This document shows positions 9,501 through 20,914 of a stretch of DNA of 32,703 nucleotides, one piece after another (the first letter of the stretch is position 1; every line of letters starts with the position of its first letter). Both the position numbers and the translations under genes were made by a program. A model generated the notes under the pieces. The model saw only the letters and a list, made by a program, of their open reading frames with translations. It was not told the DNA's origin and did not search any database. Source of the stretch: Smittium culicis (Eukaryota; Kickxellomycota; Harpellomycetes; Harpellales; Legeriomycetaceae); contig LSSN01000036.1 in assembly GCA_001970855.1 (NCBI GenBank), positions 1-32,703 on the forward strand. Direction: 5' to 3'.

Positions 9501-11803
9501 CTAAAAATTAATTTAAATTTTTAATTTACAATCATTACTCGCTCAAATTTTATTTCTTTTTATACCCCAGTTTTAAAACCAAATCAAATAGTTTTTGAAC
9601 TATTGAGAATAAAAATTCAATAATATAAAAAAGTTTTTCAAGTTATTGAAGAATTTCAATAACTCATAATGCTTAATTACTGCTAAAGAAAAAAAATTAT
9701 CGCCAATAATTTTTCCTGATTAAAAATTCTGTGGCTATAAAAATTCAAATCATAACACATATATAAACGCTATAATGATTAGAATAAATTGTAACTTACA
9801 AGACATATATAGCTGTAAAATATTTAAATTAGTTTTTTGGACAAGTATATTTATCCCTATATCAATAAAAAAACTATGTATAGCTATAGATAAAAACATT
9901 TTTCTATGAATAATAAAAATTTTATAAAACAAAAGAATTCTATAACAAATTTAATAAATCGAAGTATATTTGAAATAAAACAAAATACAATGAAAATTTT
10001 AATGTTAATGTTAATAAGCGATAAAATCAACCCTATATTTAGATAATTTTATTGCTATAAAAATTCAAGTTGGCACTAATCTGGGCAAAACGAACATAAA
10101 AATTTATTCAACTGTTAGAAATGATAGGTTTAAATAATTAATATCTATGTAATTCAACCTGTTAATTATATTGGAACAGATACTTTGTTTGGGTTAACAC
10201 TCCAGGTTGGAACTTATCTAAACCAAATATTTGACCAGTACTAAAGTTTTTTATTTATACATGCAAGATTATTTATACGTTCAGACTTTTTTCTATTAAA
10301 ATATCCATTCCTTCATTTTAAATTTCCCTATTGCTATAAATTATTTAGAATATGCTTTAACTCGATTAAATAGCTTTTCCATTAAATCAGCCGAATATTT
10401 ATTAAAAAATAAATTCAGGAAAAAAAATCCCCTCCCTTCCTAACAATCTCCCATTACATATAAATAATATTATATATTTAAATGATAGTACTCAATACTG
10501 GTGTTTAATCCGAAAAAAAATTTAAATTAAATTAAATTTTTTTTAGATTTTAGATTTTTTATTTAATCCTTTTCATATATTTATTTGTTTTTTTTATATT
10601 ATACAATTTTCGTTTATAATATTCATTTTTAGCTATGTAGTTATAAAATCGATTTGAATTTATGTATATCATTTTTCAAAAGTGGATAAAACTGTTTTCA
10701 AATTTCAACACGCATAAATTTTTTTTAGAATTTAAATGATTTGGATCAAGATAGAAATTTTTTATACACTGATAATACGTATATTCATAATTCAATTTTT
10801 AAGCAATATACCTATTAATCCTGCTAGCAGATGTTCAAAAACCAACATAAATCCTTCATCGAGATCAAAAATTCAACAATTAATATTTAGCAATTTTTTT
10901 TGATTATATTATTATATTGTTGAATCCTCGAGAGATAAAGTCATAATTTTTTTTTTCCCCAATTACGCTACAAAAAATATAATTATTTTACTCGTATAAA
11001 AGATTTCTAAAATATGTATATATAAATATGTAAGACGCATATTTAAAAATTCCAAAAATTTTCGATTAGACTCTTTGAAAATTATAAGGGTTTAGTTTAG
11101 GTAAATGGATGGGAATAAGAAAAAAATTTTCAAGAAATTTTTTAGTATTTTATAATTATTATACTGTTTTTTTTTGAGTAAAATCGGCTTTTTTACTAGC
11201 TAAAGACTGGCAAAGCTTATTCTATTAGATTTAAAATTTTTTTACTATTGGTTAAATTTGATATTTGGCTGTAAAAACTATTGGATATATATAGAAGTGT
11301 CAATTTTTTTAATTATTTACCAATTGGCTAATTTATAATAAAACGAAAATTCTTTGAATTTTTTTTTATATAAAATTAGGTCTCTGAAAGGCTTAAAGCT
11401 TTTGTAGCTTCACACTAATAATTTTTATTTGATGAACAAGATTAAAAGTTAAATCAAATGTTTTTTAGACTCCCTCCAGAAATGATTTCGACTTTATTTA
11501 GTAGGGCTTTATTGAAATTAGCAAGTTAAAATTATTAATTCCAAAATTTTCAAGCCTGATAGTCTTTAGAACTCTTAAATTATCACATTTTCATATTCCT
11601 AATATTCTGGAGTTCGATCTTTAGTCTAGTTAAATTTCTTCAAGGTCAACACATTTACATATTTTCGATAATTTACGCTATGAATCTAGACTAGTTAGTC
11701 ACAGAGAAATTATTGAATAGTTTAATATTTTTATCTCCGTCATTTCCTTATAATTTAAATCTTGAGAAAATAATTTTTTAATCTTCCAGTGACTCCAGAT
11801 AGT
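9501..11803. other. Long AT-rich stretch with no recognisable gene
   Basis: No convincing frame, RNA gene or element is seen. The plus strand from about 9.5 to 10.5 kb has notably few G residues. The part from about 11460 to 11803, read on the minus strand, may contain the eroded end of the retrotransposon ORF2 and its 3' tail, but stops are frequent and this is a guess. Confidence 0.4.
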
Positions 11804-14800
11804 CTATTTGAAAATAGTGGATTTCAGAAAAATTATCGAGGCCAAAGATACAGATTTTAATGATGATAATTTGTGGTACGCACGATAAATAGTTTTTATG
11901 ATGTAAAATAGATGTGAAGTTATATCCAGTTCGTTCCTGATGCGCTCCATGGCCGCTGATTTTCCGAAGTTGGCAAACATTCGGATTGCCTTGTCGATTT
12001 CAAACTGTATGGGCTTGCATCTGGCTTCGCTCATGCCAAATGTCTCCCCACCGTAACATCCGATCGGCATCAGAACTGAATTGATGGACTTTATTTTTGG
12101 TGCGGTCAGCACATCAGTCCGTCTTAGAAAGCTGTAGTCAGCGTATACAGCCTTCCTGACCTTATTCTTGTTGTTTTTGATCGTCCCAGATACATCCCAC
12201 TTGCTATTCATAATATAGCCCAATTAGGTGTACTGGTCGGTAGAGTCGACTTCTTGGCCCTGCAGGGTCATATCAGTAGTCATCTCCCCGCTTATAGTCA
12301 TTATCCCGCACTTGGAGGCATTCACAGCCATTTCCCAAGTGTCCGACCATTCGGTAATGGTGTTCAGTGCGGTTTATAGATCGGCTGATTATTCGGCCAA
12401 TAGCACGGAATCGTCGGCAAACAGTAGTCCTGGTATGCGTGAGGTGAGCCCAGGCACCCGCACACCTCGTACACCCTTGAATAAATCGTTGATGTAGAAA
12501 TCGAAGAGTATAGGCGAGGCTGGGAACCCTTGTCGCACTCCACAGAGGTATTCGGTAGGGTTGGAAACTTTATTTCCAACTCTAACCGCGATTTTCGGTG
12601 CATCATACATGCCCTTGATCATATTCAGGAGTTTTCCCCCAATGCCCACTGATCGCAGTTTATGCAGTAGGGCCATGTGGGGGACCCGGTCGTAGGCCTT
12701 GCTATAGTCGATATAGCACAGCCATGTTTTCTTGTTCTGAATTTTGCGTCGGCGTACTATTTCGTATAGAGTGGTCGCTTGGCCCGCACACTCCTCAAAA
12801 TTCCGAAATCCGGCTTGTTCTTTTACCAATATTTGGTATTTCGCATCGATTTTGCTGAGTTTTGTGGCCACAATTTTGGCCACCAGTTTCGCCAGTGTTG
12901 GGATCAGAGATATCCCTCGGTGGTTATCGGGGTCCTTCATGTCACCTTTTTTAGGTGCCAGGAACTAGTGAAGTTTCAAGGTACTGGTATATACCCTAAA
13001 CGCCATAAATTATATTGGTAATTATTTTTAATAATTTAGCTAGCCTTTATTTTGGATATAGCTCAACCATAGTTGGTTTCGATATTTTAGATGGTGCCCT
13101 GTCAGCTCCCGGAGCTTTATTATTAGATGTATCTGCAAGCGCCTGGATAATATCATTCCATAGTATTGAATAATCACAATCTTAGTAGTAGTCACAGTCG
13201 CTAGAGATGAGATTTTCCTACTTATCAGCGGATCGATTGTTCCCAGTATTGTCTTTGGCCAGTTCTCCGAATTTATTAGTCCAAATTTTAATTTTTTTTG
13301 GCATCTCAGTTATTAAGTTTTTATTTTTATCAATTAGTGGGCCATCGGCGATGCTTTGGAAGGATTTCAAGTGTATAATCTAATAATATTCCAAAGCTTT
13401 TTGGAATTGCTGAAAATTAATTGGTTACAAATTATTTTCATCCTTTCATTATTTTTTGTTTTTAGATCGATTTTTATATAGTTTCGGTTTTATAGTCGCT
13501 TGGAGTCGTCACTGCATTCATAGCCTGTGTTTCTTTCCATACCGTTTTTATTGTGTGCTTTCAAAGCTCTTCAAGTGTTGAGTTTGATGAACTTAGCGCA
13601 GTAGATTCATTGCTATTTATTAATTGGCTAGAAATTATGCTTATTTTACTAGTGTTAATTTATGGGTTTTTTTGCACCGTTTCTAGTGAGTCGAAGTTCC
13701 ATTGTGATTTTATATAGCAAAATGGTTGCTTAGGTATATTTTTATGTTTACTAGACAGATTTTTTCCTTTTCTAGCTACCCACTATAATATATGTGTTTA
13801 ATCATACGACCTATTTTTAGTTTGTTCCATCGCGATCCTGTTGAGTTTGTTACTTTAGCGGCTTGGAGTCCCGCTCTAAGTTTGTTCACAAATTTATTAT
13901 ACGCGTCAACATCCATATTAAAGTCGCCAAGCAAAAAAATTTTTCCGAATTTTTTTTTTGGCCTTACTTATATGGCTGAAAATTTCGTCAATAGACCTTT
14001 TTTTCCTTGTATTGTCGGACGGTTTATGCGTATTAATGATATTCATTAATATCTTTTTTTTATATTTTTTTTTGGACCTCTAATATTCCAGATAACCTGT
14101 TGTATAATGGTCAATACAACATTATTTACCGTATAGTGCCTAAGATCTGCAAGACAAAATATCTTACAGAATAGCCTTTTGGTTAGGTGATTGAATCTTA
14201 GGTCTTTCATACTACATAACCAACTAGGCGCTGAATTATGCTCACTAATTTGAAGTCCACAGTTGTTTTTTACTGCTAATAGTAACCCCATTACACCTTT
14301 AACGAGGTCAGATTTAGACTCTATTGACGTGCACCCTGGTATTTTATAGAGATATATATTTTTTATTTAAAAGCGTTTCTTGCAGTGCTACAATATCCTG
14401 TCTATACCGTATTAAAAAATATTGCAATTCTTATGATATACCCTTGATACCTCGTATATTGTAGGTTATCACCGTTAATGTGTTATTTTTTGGCGCAATT
14501 GGGTTTTCATAATTACTGCCAATCGTATATCATGATCGAAATTTATTATTTTTTTCGCGCCTAATTTTGGCGCCTAGCGTTTTTTCGATTTTTTTTATTT
14601 CGCATTTCGACAGCGAGATTTTGTAGTTATCTTGTGACAGGAGCTCGTGTCTCTATTTTCCGTTGCGTTGTTTGACTTTCTTTACATGGATAATTAGCTC
14701 ATTAAGCGATAAGTTTAGTAGTACGTATTTTTTAATTGTTTTTTTTGAAAATTCTTGCACATTTAGTATCAAGAACTTGTCGATTTTTATTTATTTTTGA

Positions 14801-14850
14801 ATTTTTTGCGTTTTTTTTGCGTTTTATTTTCATTGATTTTTGATATTAAA
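11804..14850 (-). pseudogene. LINE ORF2: APE endonuclease plus reverse transcriptase, broken
   Basis: Endonuclease motifs appear in order across several frames: ITYNIRGIKG (about 14472-14443), QDIVALQETL (about 14400-14371), GVMGLLLAVKNNCG (about 14300-14250), LLGDFNMDVD (about 13934-13905) and IGRMIKHIYYSG (about 13816-13781), where the last normally reads with Asp before His-Ile. Reverse transcriptase follows: NNKAPGAD, KKGDMKDPDNHRGISLIPTL, YIDYSKAYDRVPH, GVRQGFPASPILFDFYINDL and FADDSVLLAE (12418-12389). A thumb-like C-terminal region (about 12223-11804) then includes LMPIGCYGGE. At least three frameshifts and several in-frame TAA or TAG codons interrupt it, including two just after FADDSVLLAE. 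Intact, it would nick the target and copy the element RNA in place. The FADD catalytic aspartates survive, but this copy cannot make a full product. Confidence 0.88.
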
Positions 14851-14854
14851 AAAA

Positions 14855-16932
14855 TTATATTTCAATATCAGAGCTGGATTGATCCGAAGGGTCGGAGTCT
14901 AAGCATATTTCAGCTAGATTGCTGTCTTGAGGTGCACAGTCCTCCTTAGAGACATAATCCATGAATTCTTTTTCTGATATTTTTCCTAGCCTGGCCTTTT
15001 CATCCATAATATTGTGCTCTGAGGGTGTGTTATTCCATTCAGATGATTCAATAATATCTGATCTTGGTGATATATACTCTTTTTTAATTTCTATTGGTGA
15101 GCTTGAACCCGCGATTGAATATGAATCTTGAGAATCATCGCTTTCAACAATTTTATTATTGATGCTTTTTGTTTTTGGTAGTTTTACCTCATATTTGCTT
15201 TCATTTGATTCTATATCATCAGATGGGTGATTCTTTTTGGTTTTTATCAGATGATAGCTTTTTTAGGTTTATAGAGTAAGCTGGTGGTTTTTTTAAGCCT
15301 ACTGTACCCCTAAGTCTATTTATAGTGGTGGATTTTGTTCCTGGAAATTCGGTTTTGGATACATGTTTATCATCACCGCTTATTTTAGGGGTTTCATGGA
15401 TACTTGCGTTATTGAAATTGGTTTTTGGGGCATCATTTTTGATTAGTAGTGCTGGTGGTGTTAACATATCCACCTTAGTCGGCTCAGGGAGCGAGAATTT
15501 TATCGATGATTTCGCCATATCTCTCATAAATTGTTTCTTGTTTGTGATATTTTTCAATGTCGGGCACTCCGACTTCCAGTGCCCATCCTTCTTACAATAA
15601 CTGCAAGCTTCCTTGCATCCTCTGTAGAAAATGTTTATTCGACCATCTTCGTGGTCAAGGAACAGTGGCAGTTCAGTGTCAATTGTATTTTTTCTGAGTA
15701 GAACCTTCATACCATAAGGAATATACTCATTNNNNNNNNNNNNNNNNNNNNNNNNNNNNNNNNNNNNNNNNNNNNNNNNNNNNNNNNNNNNNNNNNNNNN
15801 NNNNNNNNNNNNNNNNNNNNNNNNNNNNNNNNNNNNNNNNNNNNNNNNNNNNNNNNNNNNNNNNNNNNNNNNNNNNNNNNNNNNNNNNNNNNNNNNNNNN
15901 NNNNNNNNNNNNNNNNNNNNNNNNNNNNNNNNNNNNNNNNNNNNNNNNNNNNNNNNNNNNNNNNNNNNNNNNNNNNNNNNNNNNNNNNNNNNNNNNNNNN
16001 NNNNNNNNNNNNNNNNNNNNNNNNNNNNNNNNNNNNNNNNNNNNNNNNNNNNNNNNNNNNNNNNNNNNNNNNNNNNNNNNNNNNNNNNNNNNNNNNNNNN
16101 NNNNNNNNNNNNNNNNNNNNNNNNNNNNNNNNNNNNNNNNNNNNNNNNNNNNNNNNNNNNNNNNNNNNNNNNNNNNNNNNNNNNTGTCAATTGTATTTTT
16201 TCTGAGTAGAACCTTCATACCATAAGGAATATACTCATTTCTGTATTTATTGCATAAGGCGCTAATATCTTTTATTTCGCCTAGTGGCTTTAGCTGCTTT
16301 GTGACCAGCTCAATCATTTTAGCAATGGAAATTTCCTTGAAATTTGGGATATTGACAGTCATAATATCCTCTTCAATTTTTACGGTTTGGTATAGATCAA
16401 TCTTCTGATCATCATAATTCAATGTCTTAGACATAAGTTTGGCTGCGTCTTCTAGATTGTCAAGAGTTATATATGTGACATTTGCTCTATAGTCATCATA
16501 TCTTGTGTATATACTGTCACCTATGGCATTAAATACTACATCCAAAGCCTCGGGTACATCTCCCTTAAATTGGCCCCAGTCGATACCGATCTTTTGATCG
16601 GATCCTGCTACACAGAAAATTTTTAGTGAGCTCTGTTTTCCTCCGAAAATTAGGTGTTTAAGGGATACAGCCTTGTATTGGGTCATATCCAGCTTTGGAA
16701 GAATTTTAGTTCTTTTTTTGATAAGCTTGACATTTTTTTGTTCGTTTTGTATTTTTTTTTTTGGTGTTTTTTGGTTTAAATATTGGATATTCAACTTGGA
16801 TTGATTGAATACGCTAGGATAATTAACGTTTGTACTGGTTAATTCTGCATTGGTAGCGTATTGGGGATCATTACCCTTCACAACGTCGCTAAATAAGGTT
16901 CTAGCACGTTTTACGGGCTTTCTAATGACCAT
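14855..16932 (-). CDS. LINE ORF1, zinc-knuckle nucleic-acid-binding protein, with gap and frameshift
   Basis: The frame opens at 16932 (MVIRKPVKRARTLF). Collapsing the duplicated 55 bases around the N gap gives a continuous frame to a stop at 15219, 401 codons. Basic N-terminal patches (KTPKKKIQ, KLIKKRTK) are followed by a mixed alpha/beta region and one CCHC knuckle of form C-x2-C-x4-H-x4-C (CSYCKKDGHWKSEC, about 15615-15574). Pro/Thr/Lys-rich sequence comes after it. Another frame is open from about 15230 to a TAA at 14855 and encodes an acidic Ser/Asp/Glu-rich tail of about 125 residues, so the original protein was probably about 520 residues and one indel now splits it near 15222-15250. 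Known role: ORF1 proteins of such elements coat the element RNA. Codon use is AT-rich like the host. Confidence 0.8.
15732..16184. other. Assembly gap (453 N), probably spurious
   Basis: A run of N separates two identical 55-base copies, 15677-15731 and 16185-16239, of the same ORF1 segment (TGTCAATTGTATTTTTTCTG at the start). Overlapping the copies restores ORF1 in frame, so the true gap is likely zero and the contig ends overlap. Confidence 0.85.
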
Positions 16933-17267
16933 AGTTAATTAAATTGGTGTTTTTTTTGTGCTTTTATTTATTTTTTTAATTTTTTTTGTGTAGGCTTTTT
17001 TTATGTCGCAAATTAGTCGAAATAATCAAATTCGTTAAATTCGGCGATTTGCGTACTTTTTTTTTTCGATTTGGCTAATTAAAACCGTGCACCAAACTTG
17101 GGCACTTACAATTTAATTGCAATATTTAAAATTTGTCTTCAGAGACCAAACTTGTACCAAAATGTAGCTCTTGGCACGGTCAACAAAGTTGTATTAGTAA
17201 GTTAAAGTCGATAGTCTACGCGTTAGATAGTTATAGTCAATTTTATTTAGTAAGGGTGTAAAAAAAA

Positions 17268-17508
17268 GTGAATAGCAGATAAGAAATAAAATTTTATAGA
17301 TTCTCTAATCCTATTGGCTAGCCCTTAGAAAAACTTTTCCAAGAGAGAAAGTAAGTGAATAGTAGATAAGAAAATTTTTTTATTGATTGTCAAATACTAT
17401 TGGCTCGCCCAAGAAAAGTTTATCTAAGAGAGAGAGGAGAATATAAACCTTTTATAGATATTTTAATATTATTGGCTCGCTCAGGATAAAATTTTCTCAG
17501 TAGAGATG
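17268..17508 (-). repeat. Three tandem units with CCAAT boxes upstream of the LINE
   Basis: Units at 17268-17354, 17355-17436 and 17437-17508 share a layout: a GTGAATAGYAGATAAGAAA start (degraded in the third), a central TATTGGCT and a downstream AAAAGTTT/CTAAGAGAGAG segment. On the minus strand, the sense strand of the LINE, each unit carries AGCCAATA, a CCAAT box. They lie about 340 to 580 bases before the ORF1 start. Tandem promoter monomers are known for some mammalian L1 elements. Assignment to this LINE is inference. Confidence 0.6.
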
Positions 17509-17819
17509 TTCATTCGTCATTCGGTGTAAGTATGAGTATTTTTGATTAGCCTAAATTAGTCATCTGGATTCATAAGAATAAATTAATTTAATGAGCCACT
17601 TGTATATATATATTTTGATCAATTCTCACGACACATATTTAAAGCTTATTTTTTCTACAGCACTAAAAATCTTTTAATCAATGTAAATTTGAAAGATGAT
17701 AGCTGTAAACGAGTATTTTATTCAAAATTTCAATTTACGCTAAAGTATTAAGATAATTATTCTAATATAGCAATACATAGCGGAAGATAAGAATTTATTG
17801 GGCATAACATTAAAAGGAG
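17509..17819. other. Spacer between LINE upstream repeats and carbonic anhydrase 3' end
   Basis: AT-rich sequence with no frame or element recognised. It should contain the 3'UTR of the carbonic anhydrase gene (minus strand). Confidence 0.5.
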
Positions 17820-18866
17820 TTAGTTTGATGATTTAGTGATGTTCAAGTCAATGAATTCACCTTTTTCCATCAAGAAGAGCCATCCGTGGACGTTAACAGC
17901 CTGACCTTCTTTTCTAGCGTGAACAACGAGATCCAAGCCGTTTACAAGATCAACGACACGTCTAACGTTCAATTCACTGAGAGTGCGTGATTTTAGGTAA
18001 GGGTCAGTCATACTGTCAATAGTAGCTTTGTTTTCATCGTATAACTCTTTGATTGGGGCCAACCAAGTGGAGAGAGGGCCGGTTAGCTCTTCATAGCCAC
18101 TGAGTACAGCTTTGATACCACCGCAGTAAGTGTGACCGTCAATAACAACATCTTCTATTTTCAAGTCTTCAATAGCATACTGCAATACGGCCAAAGTATC
18201 AACATCATCAAGGGTGACAGAGTTTGCAATATTTCTGTGGGCAAAGATTGTACCTTCAGTGGATTCGGTGATGATATCAATGGCAACTCTGGAGTCAGAG
18301 CAACCGATGTAAACGATTGCTGGATTTTGTCCGAGGATGAGGTTATCAAAAAATTTTGGATCAGCAGCAAGAGTTTCGTTAGCCCAAACGCGGTTTAGGT
18401 ACATGAGTTTATCAACTCCGTTTAAGGTGTTGGCTATTTATAAATAATAAAAAGGTAAAATGTTAGATAATTGTTAAGATATTGGCGGTTAAGTCGCAAG
18501 AATTATGTTTTTTTATGCACAACGTAAAAAAAAAGTGTAACATACCATATTGCAGAATAGCATCCTTTCTCTTTTGTTCATCTAATTTTAGAAAGGAAAG
18601 TTATAGAGGGTTAGACTAACTTAATATTAAGACAGGTTTTATCATGATTCAATAAAAATAGGAAAGTATTGTTAACTTGTTCTGCATTTTGCAGGAGCAG
18701 CTGATATGATGGAGAGGGCGGAAGCCAACAAAGCGAGGCTATGGTAATTAAATGTCAAAATTTAAACTTTGGAATAGGGAAAATACTTTCAAATGATAGA
18801 AAAAGTTGTGTCTTATAACACAAACAACTTTCATTTATAAAAGACTTACGATTTGGAGAAGAACAT
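17820..18866 (-). CDS. Beta-class carbonic anhydrase, four exons, predicted secreted
   Basis: In transcript order the inferred exons are 18866-18850, 18738-18677, 18581-18546 and 18433-17820, giving 242 residues. Introns are 111, 95 and 112 bases, GT..AG, with CTAAC branch-like sites in the second and third. The second donor is the weaker GTTAAC. Frames agree across all junctions. The first two exons encode MFFSKS then LALLASALSIISAAPA, a good signal peptide with likely cleavage after APA. The catalytic domain has CSDSR (Cys83, with the Asp85-Arg87 dyad) and HTYCGG (His139, Cys142), the zinc ligands and active-site pair of beta carbonic anhydrases. Length is usual for the class. The reaction is interconversion of CO2 and bicarbonate, here probably outside the cell or in the secretory path. 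A minus-strand CCAAT sequence lies about 45 bases before the ATG. The catalytic exon is certain; the small 5' exons are a model. Confidence 0.9.
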
Positions 18867-19239
18867 AATTTAAATTTAATTAATAAGCTAAGCGAGAGAG
18901 GTTAAGGGCGGTATTGGCGGTAACTTTAATGAAAGCAAAAAATAAAGTACTTTTTTAGTAGTAGAGTTTAGCTTGAAGGGGAAGTTACAAGTAAAGAATC
19001 TTGATTGTACGGAAATTTTGATGAGAAAACTAAGGGTATTTATAGATTTTTTACGAATTCATATTTTGAATTTCTGGATCGTACTTTGTGCTGCTTAATT
19101 TTAATTTTTGATAGTAAAAAACTCTTCCGTAATTTATAGCCTATGAGTATTTGCACTAATAGTAAAAGTTGATTTTTTTTTTTAACTAAGAATAAATCTT
19201 GTCAAGAAAGCTAAAAATAGTGATCAAATTCCGATATTC
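18867..19239. other. Upstream region of the carbonic anhydrase gene
   Basis: AT-rich spacer. On the minus strand it contains ACCGCCAATACCGCC around 18905-18921, a CCAAT-type site next to GC-richer bases, which may be promoter or leader. Nothing else is recognised. Confidence 0.4.
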
Positions 19240-19243
19240 TTAA

Positions 19244-19429
19244 TCCATCCCCGGGCAATAGACTGCTTTTAGTTGCCAAATATAGCAAACTAGGTTCGGT
19301 ACAAACACTTTTATTCTGAGGCCATAAGGAATATTGGTTTATTGCATTAAAGCAGCAAATAATAGATATACTTATTAATAATAAACGAATAAATAGAATT
19401 GTTTTTTTTAGAGCCTTGGACGGGAATGG
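19244..19429 (+). mobile_element. TTAA-type miniature transposon, degraded copy
   Basis: TTAA at 19240-19243 precedes a left end reading CCATCCCCGGGCAATAGAC. The interior AGCAGCAAATAATAGATATAC and AATAAACGAATAAATAGAAT match the family, and the right end is CTTGGACGGGAATGGA. The right TTAA has decayed to TAAA. Several substitutions mark it as old. Confidence 0.7.
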
Positions 19430-19681
19430 ATAAATCAACCCGAATTTTGAAGACTAATAGCAAATGAGAACAGTAGATATAAATGATTATTGCACCACTA
19501 AAAATTCTTTTTTCGTTTCTTTATCCCGAAGAGATAAAAACAAATATAGATTTTTTTGAATCAATTGTCGCGTACCTGTAATTTTAGAGGCGCTACTATA
19601 AGACTACGTCGTCTCACAATTTTTGATACACATTTTGTATAATCAGTCATTTAGCGGAATTTTTATAAAGTTTGAAATCTC

Positions 19682-19870
19682 ATATATGGGAGGTTCTTAG
19701 AGGGAAAGGAACATTTATTTCCTAGGATATCTATTTGATAGTTGCAGTTATTTGGTATTATTGGCTAATCTATTTAATCCATTTGATAATATTTTCAAGT
19801 TGAATATAGTAGCGAAATAAATATTGAGGCTCTGGAAATTTTTAATAGGAAAAGTTCCGCTCCATAAAAA
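19682..19870. repeat. Second inverted-repeat family, decayed copy
   Basis: The left end ATATATGGGAGGTTCTTAG followed by AGGGAAAGGAAC resembles the inverse of the right-side sequence AAAAGTTCCGCTCCATAAAA (about 19850-19870), which appears to have a deletion. Compare the better copy at 21729-21929. Confidence 0.4.
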
Positions 19871-20080
19871 TAAACTTTCAGATATCAAAATTAAATTCCT
19901 ATAAGCTCAATGGGAAAATAAGATTACTAAAAAAAAGACATTATCAGCCACTAATTAAATACGAGGTCAGATCAATGATAATAATAAACCGATAGTTATT
20001 CGGCCTGAAGTTTACTTAGATGCTAAAATATTACTTATATTTGCTCGGCTCTAATTATATATACCAGAAATATAAAATTA

Positions 20081-20267
20081 CCTTTTCAGGAGTGGTAGCC
20101 TTTTTTTGAATTGCTAAAACTATTCAACCAAACAACATGATAAATTAATAAAAGATTATAATAAATTATTGGCTGATTAATTATATAATAACAATAAAAA
20201 ATAAGTATAATATGGCTTATCCAATTAAGATTTTTATTAAGTTTAAGAGTGTTGGCCCCGGAAAGGG
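20081..20267 (+). mobile_element. TTAA-type miniature transposon, degraded copy
   Basis: The left end CCTTTTCAGGAGTGGTAGCC and right end AGAGTGTTGGCCCCGGAAAGGG match the family's termini, and the spacing of 187 bases is right. The interior is diverged and the flanking TTAA sites are partly lost. Confidence 0.65.
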
Positions 20268-20679
20268 TAAACTAAAATTTAATGTTGCTAAATTTACACT
20301 TATTTGCCTTTAGTTATGTGTGATGACTAAGTTAAAAACAATAATTGTTTTGTCTAAATGGATCTATCCAATTAGCCTTTACGTTTAATCGATTTCTGGG
20401 CAGTATCTGTTTGGCATTTCCTGTTCAACAATCATTGAAAAAATTATAATTTCTGATTCGTTTGGTTTACAGATAAATTTATTGATTATTGCTTCTTATC
20501 TACAACTGTGCTAATAGGATCTGTTATTTGCAAAATTAATAGGTTTATATCGTTATCAAATTCTTGCGAGTAATTACATAAGTAGTCAATGGTTTAGTTG
20601 TTTCTTAGAAGGGAGACTAATTTTGAATTAACAAATTTACCAACTGCGCTCAATAAATAAAAGTTGATTGCAATGTTAA
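20268..20679. other. Non-coding stretch, possibly with an eroded transposon copy
   Basis: No gene is seen. Around 20415-20490 the sequence TTTCCTGTTCAACAATCATTG and then TGATTCGTTTGG resembles a minus-orientation right end of the TTAA element, but the rest cannot be followed. Confidence 0.35.
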
Positions 20680-20780
20680 ATGATGTATTGGTTTGTTTTA
20701 TACTAGTAGCAAATAATATATTTACTTGTAGCCCATATGCGAATCAATAAACTCGCTTTTTCGATGAGCATAGTTTTGAT
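20680..20780 (+). mobile_element. Fragment of the TTAA-type miniature transposon
   Basis: The interior and right-hand parts of the family are recognisable: TAGTAGCAAATAATATATTT and GCGAATCAATAAACTCGC, then TTTTCGATGAGCATAGTTTTG. No left end is seen. Another short interior piece lies at about 20865-20910. Confidence 0.5.
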
Positions 20781-20914
20781 AAATGATAATAGTAGAATGT
20801 AATTGGGCTTATAAAATTAGCCAGCTTTAAGTTTAGAGTATTATCTAATTTCAAAAACTAAGAAAGTGTTGGTTTGTTGTGTTATACAGCAAATACTAAT
20901 ATTTCATACGATAG

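Larger units (their letters stand above)
11804..16940 (-). mobile_element. Non-LTR (LINE) retrotransposon, degraded
   Basis: On the minus strand an ORF1 with a CCHC zinc knuckle is followed by a broken ORF2 with an APE-type endonuclease and a reverse transcriptase, the standard order of two-ORF LINE elements. No LTRs, integrase or RNase H were recognised. The 5' boundary is probably beyond 16940 and may include the tandem units at 17268-17508. The 3' end is unclear, with no clean poly(A) or target duplication. The N gap at 15732-16184 lies inside ORF1. Frameshifts and stops make autonomous activity of this copy very unlikely. Confidence 0.88.

Noticed and set aside
12228..13021. Plus-strand frames at 12228-12497, 12744-12968 and 12779-13021
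   Set aside because: They are antisense to the reverse transcriptase, whose motifs are on the minus strand.
13792..14049. 85-codon plus-strand frame
   Set aside because: It is antisense to the endonuclease region carrying GDFNMDVD on the minus strand.
17086..17180. Inverted pair ACCGTGCACCAA / TTGGCACGGT as a transposon end
   Set aside because: Only about 10 bases pair and no target duplication is visible. It may just be local structure in the LINE leader.
18132..18398. 88-codon plus-strand frame
   Set aside because: It is antisense to the carbonic anhydrase catalytic exon.
19211..19438. 75-codon minus-strand frame
   Set aside because: It coincides almost exactly with a degraded TTAA-type element and is a chance frame in a repeat.
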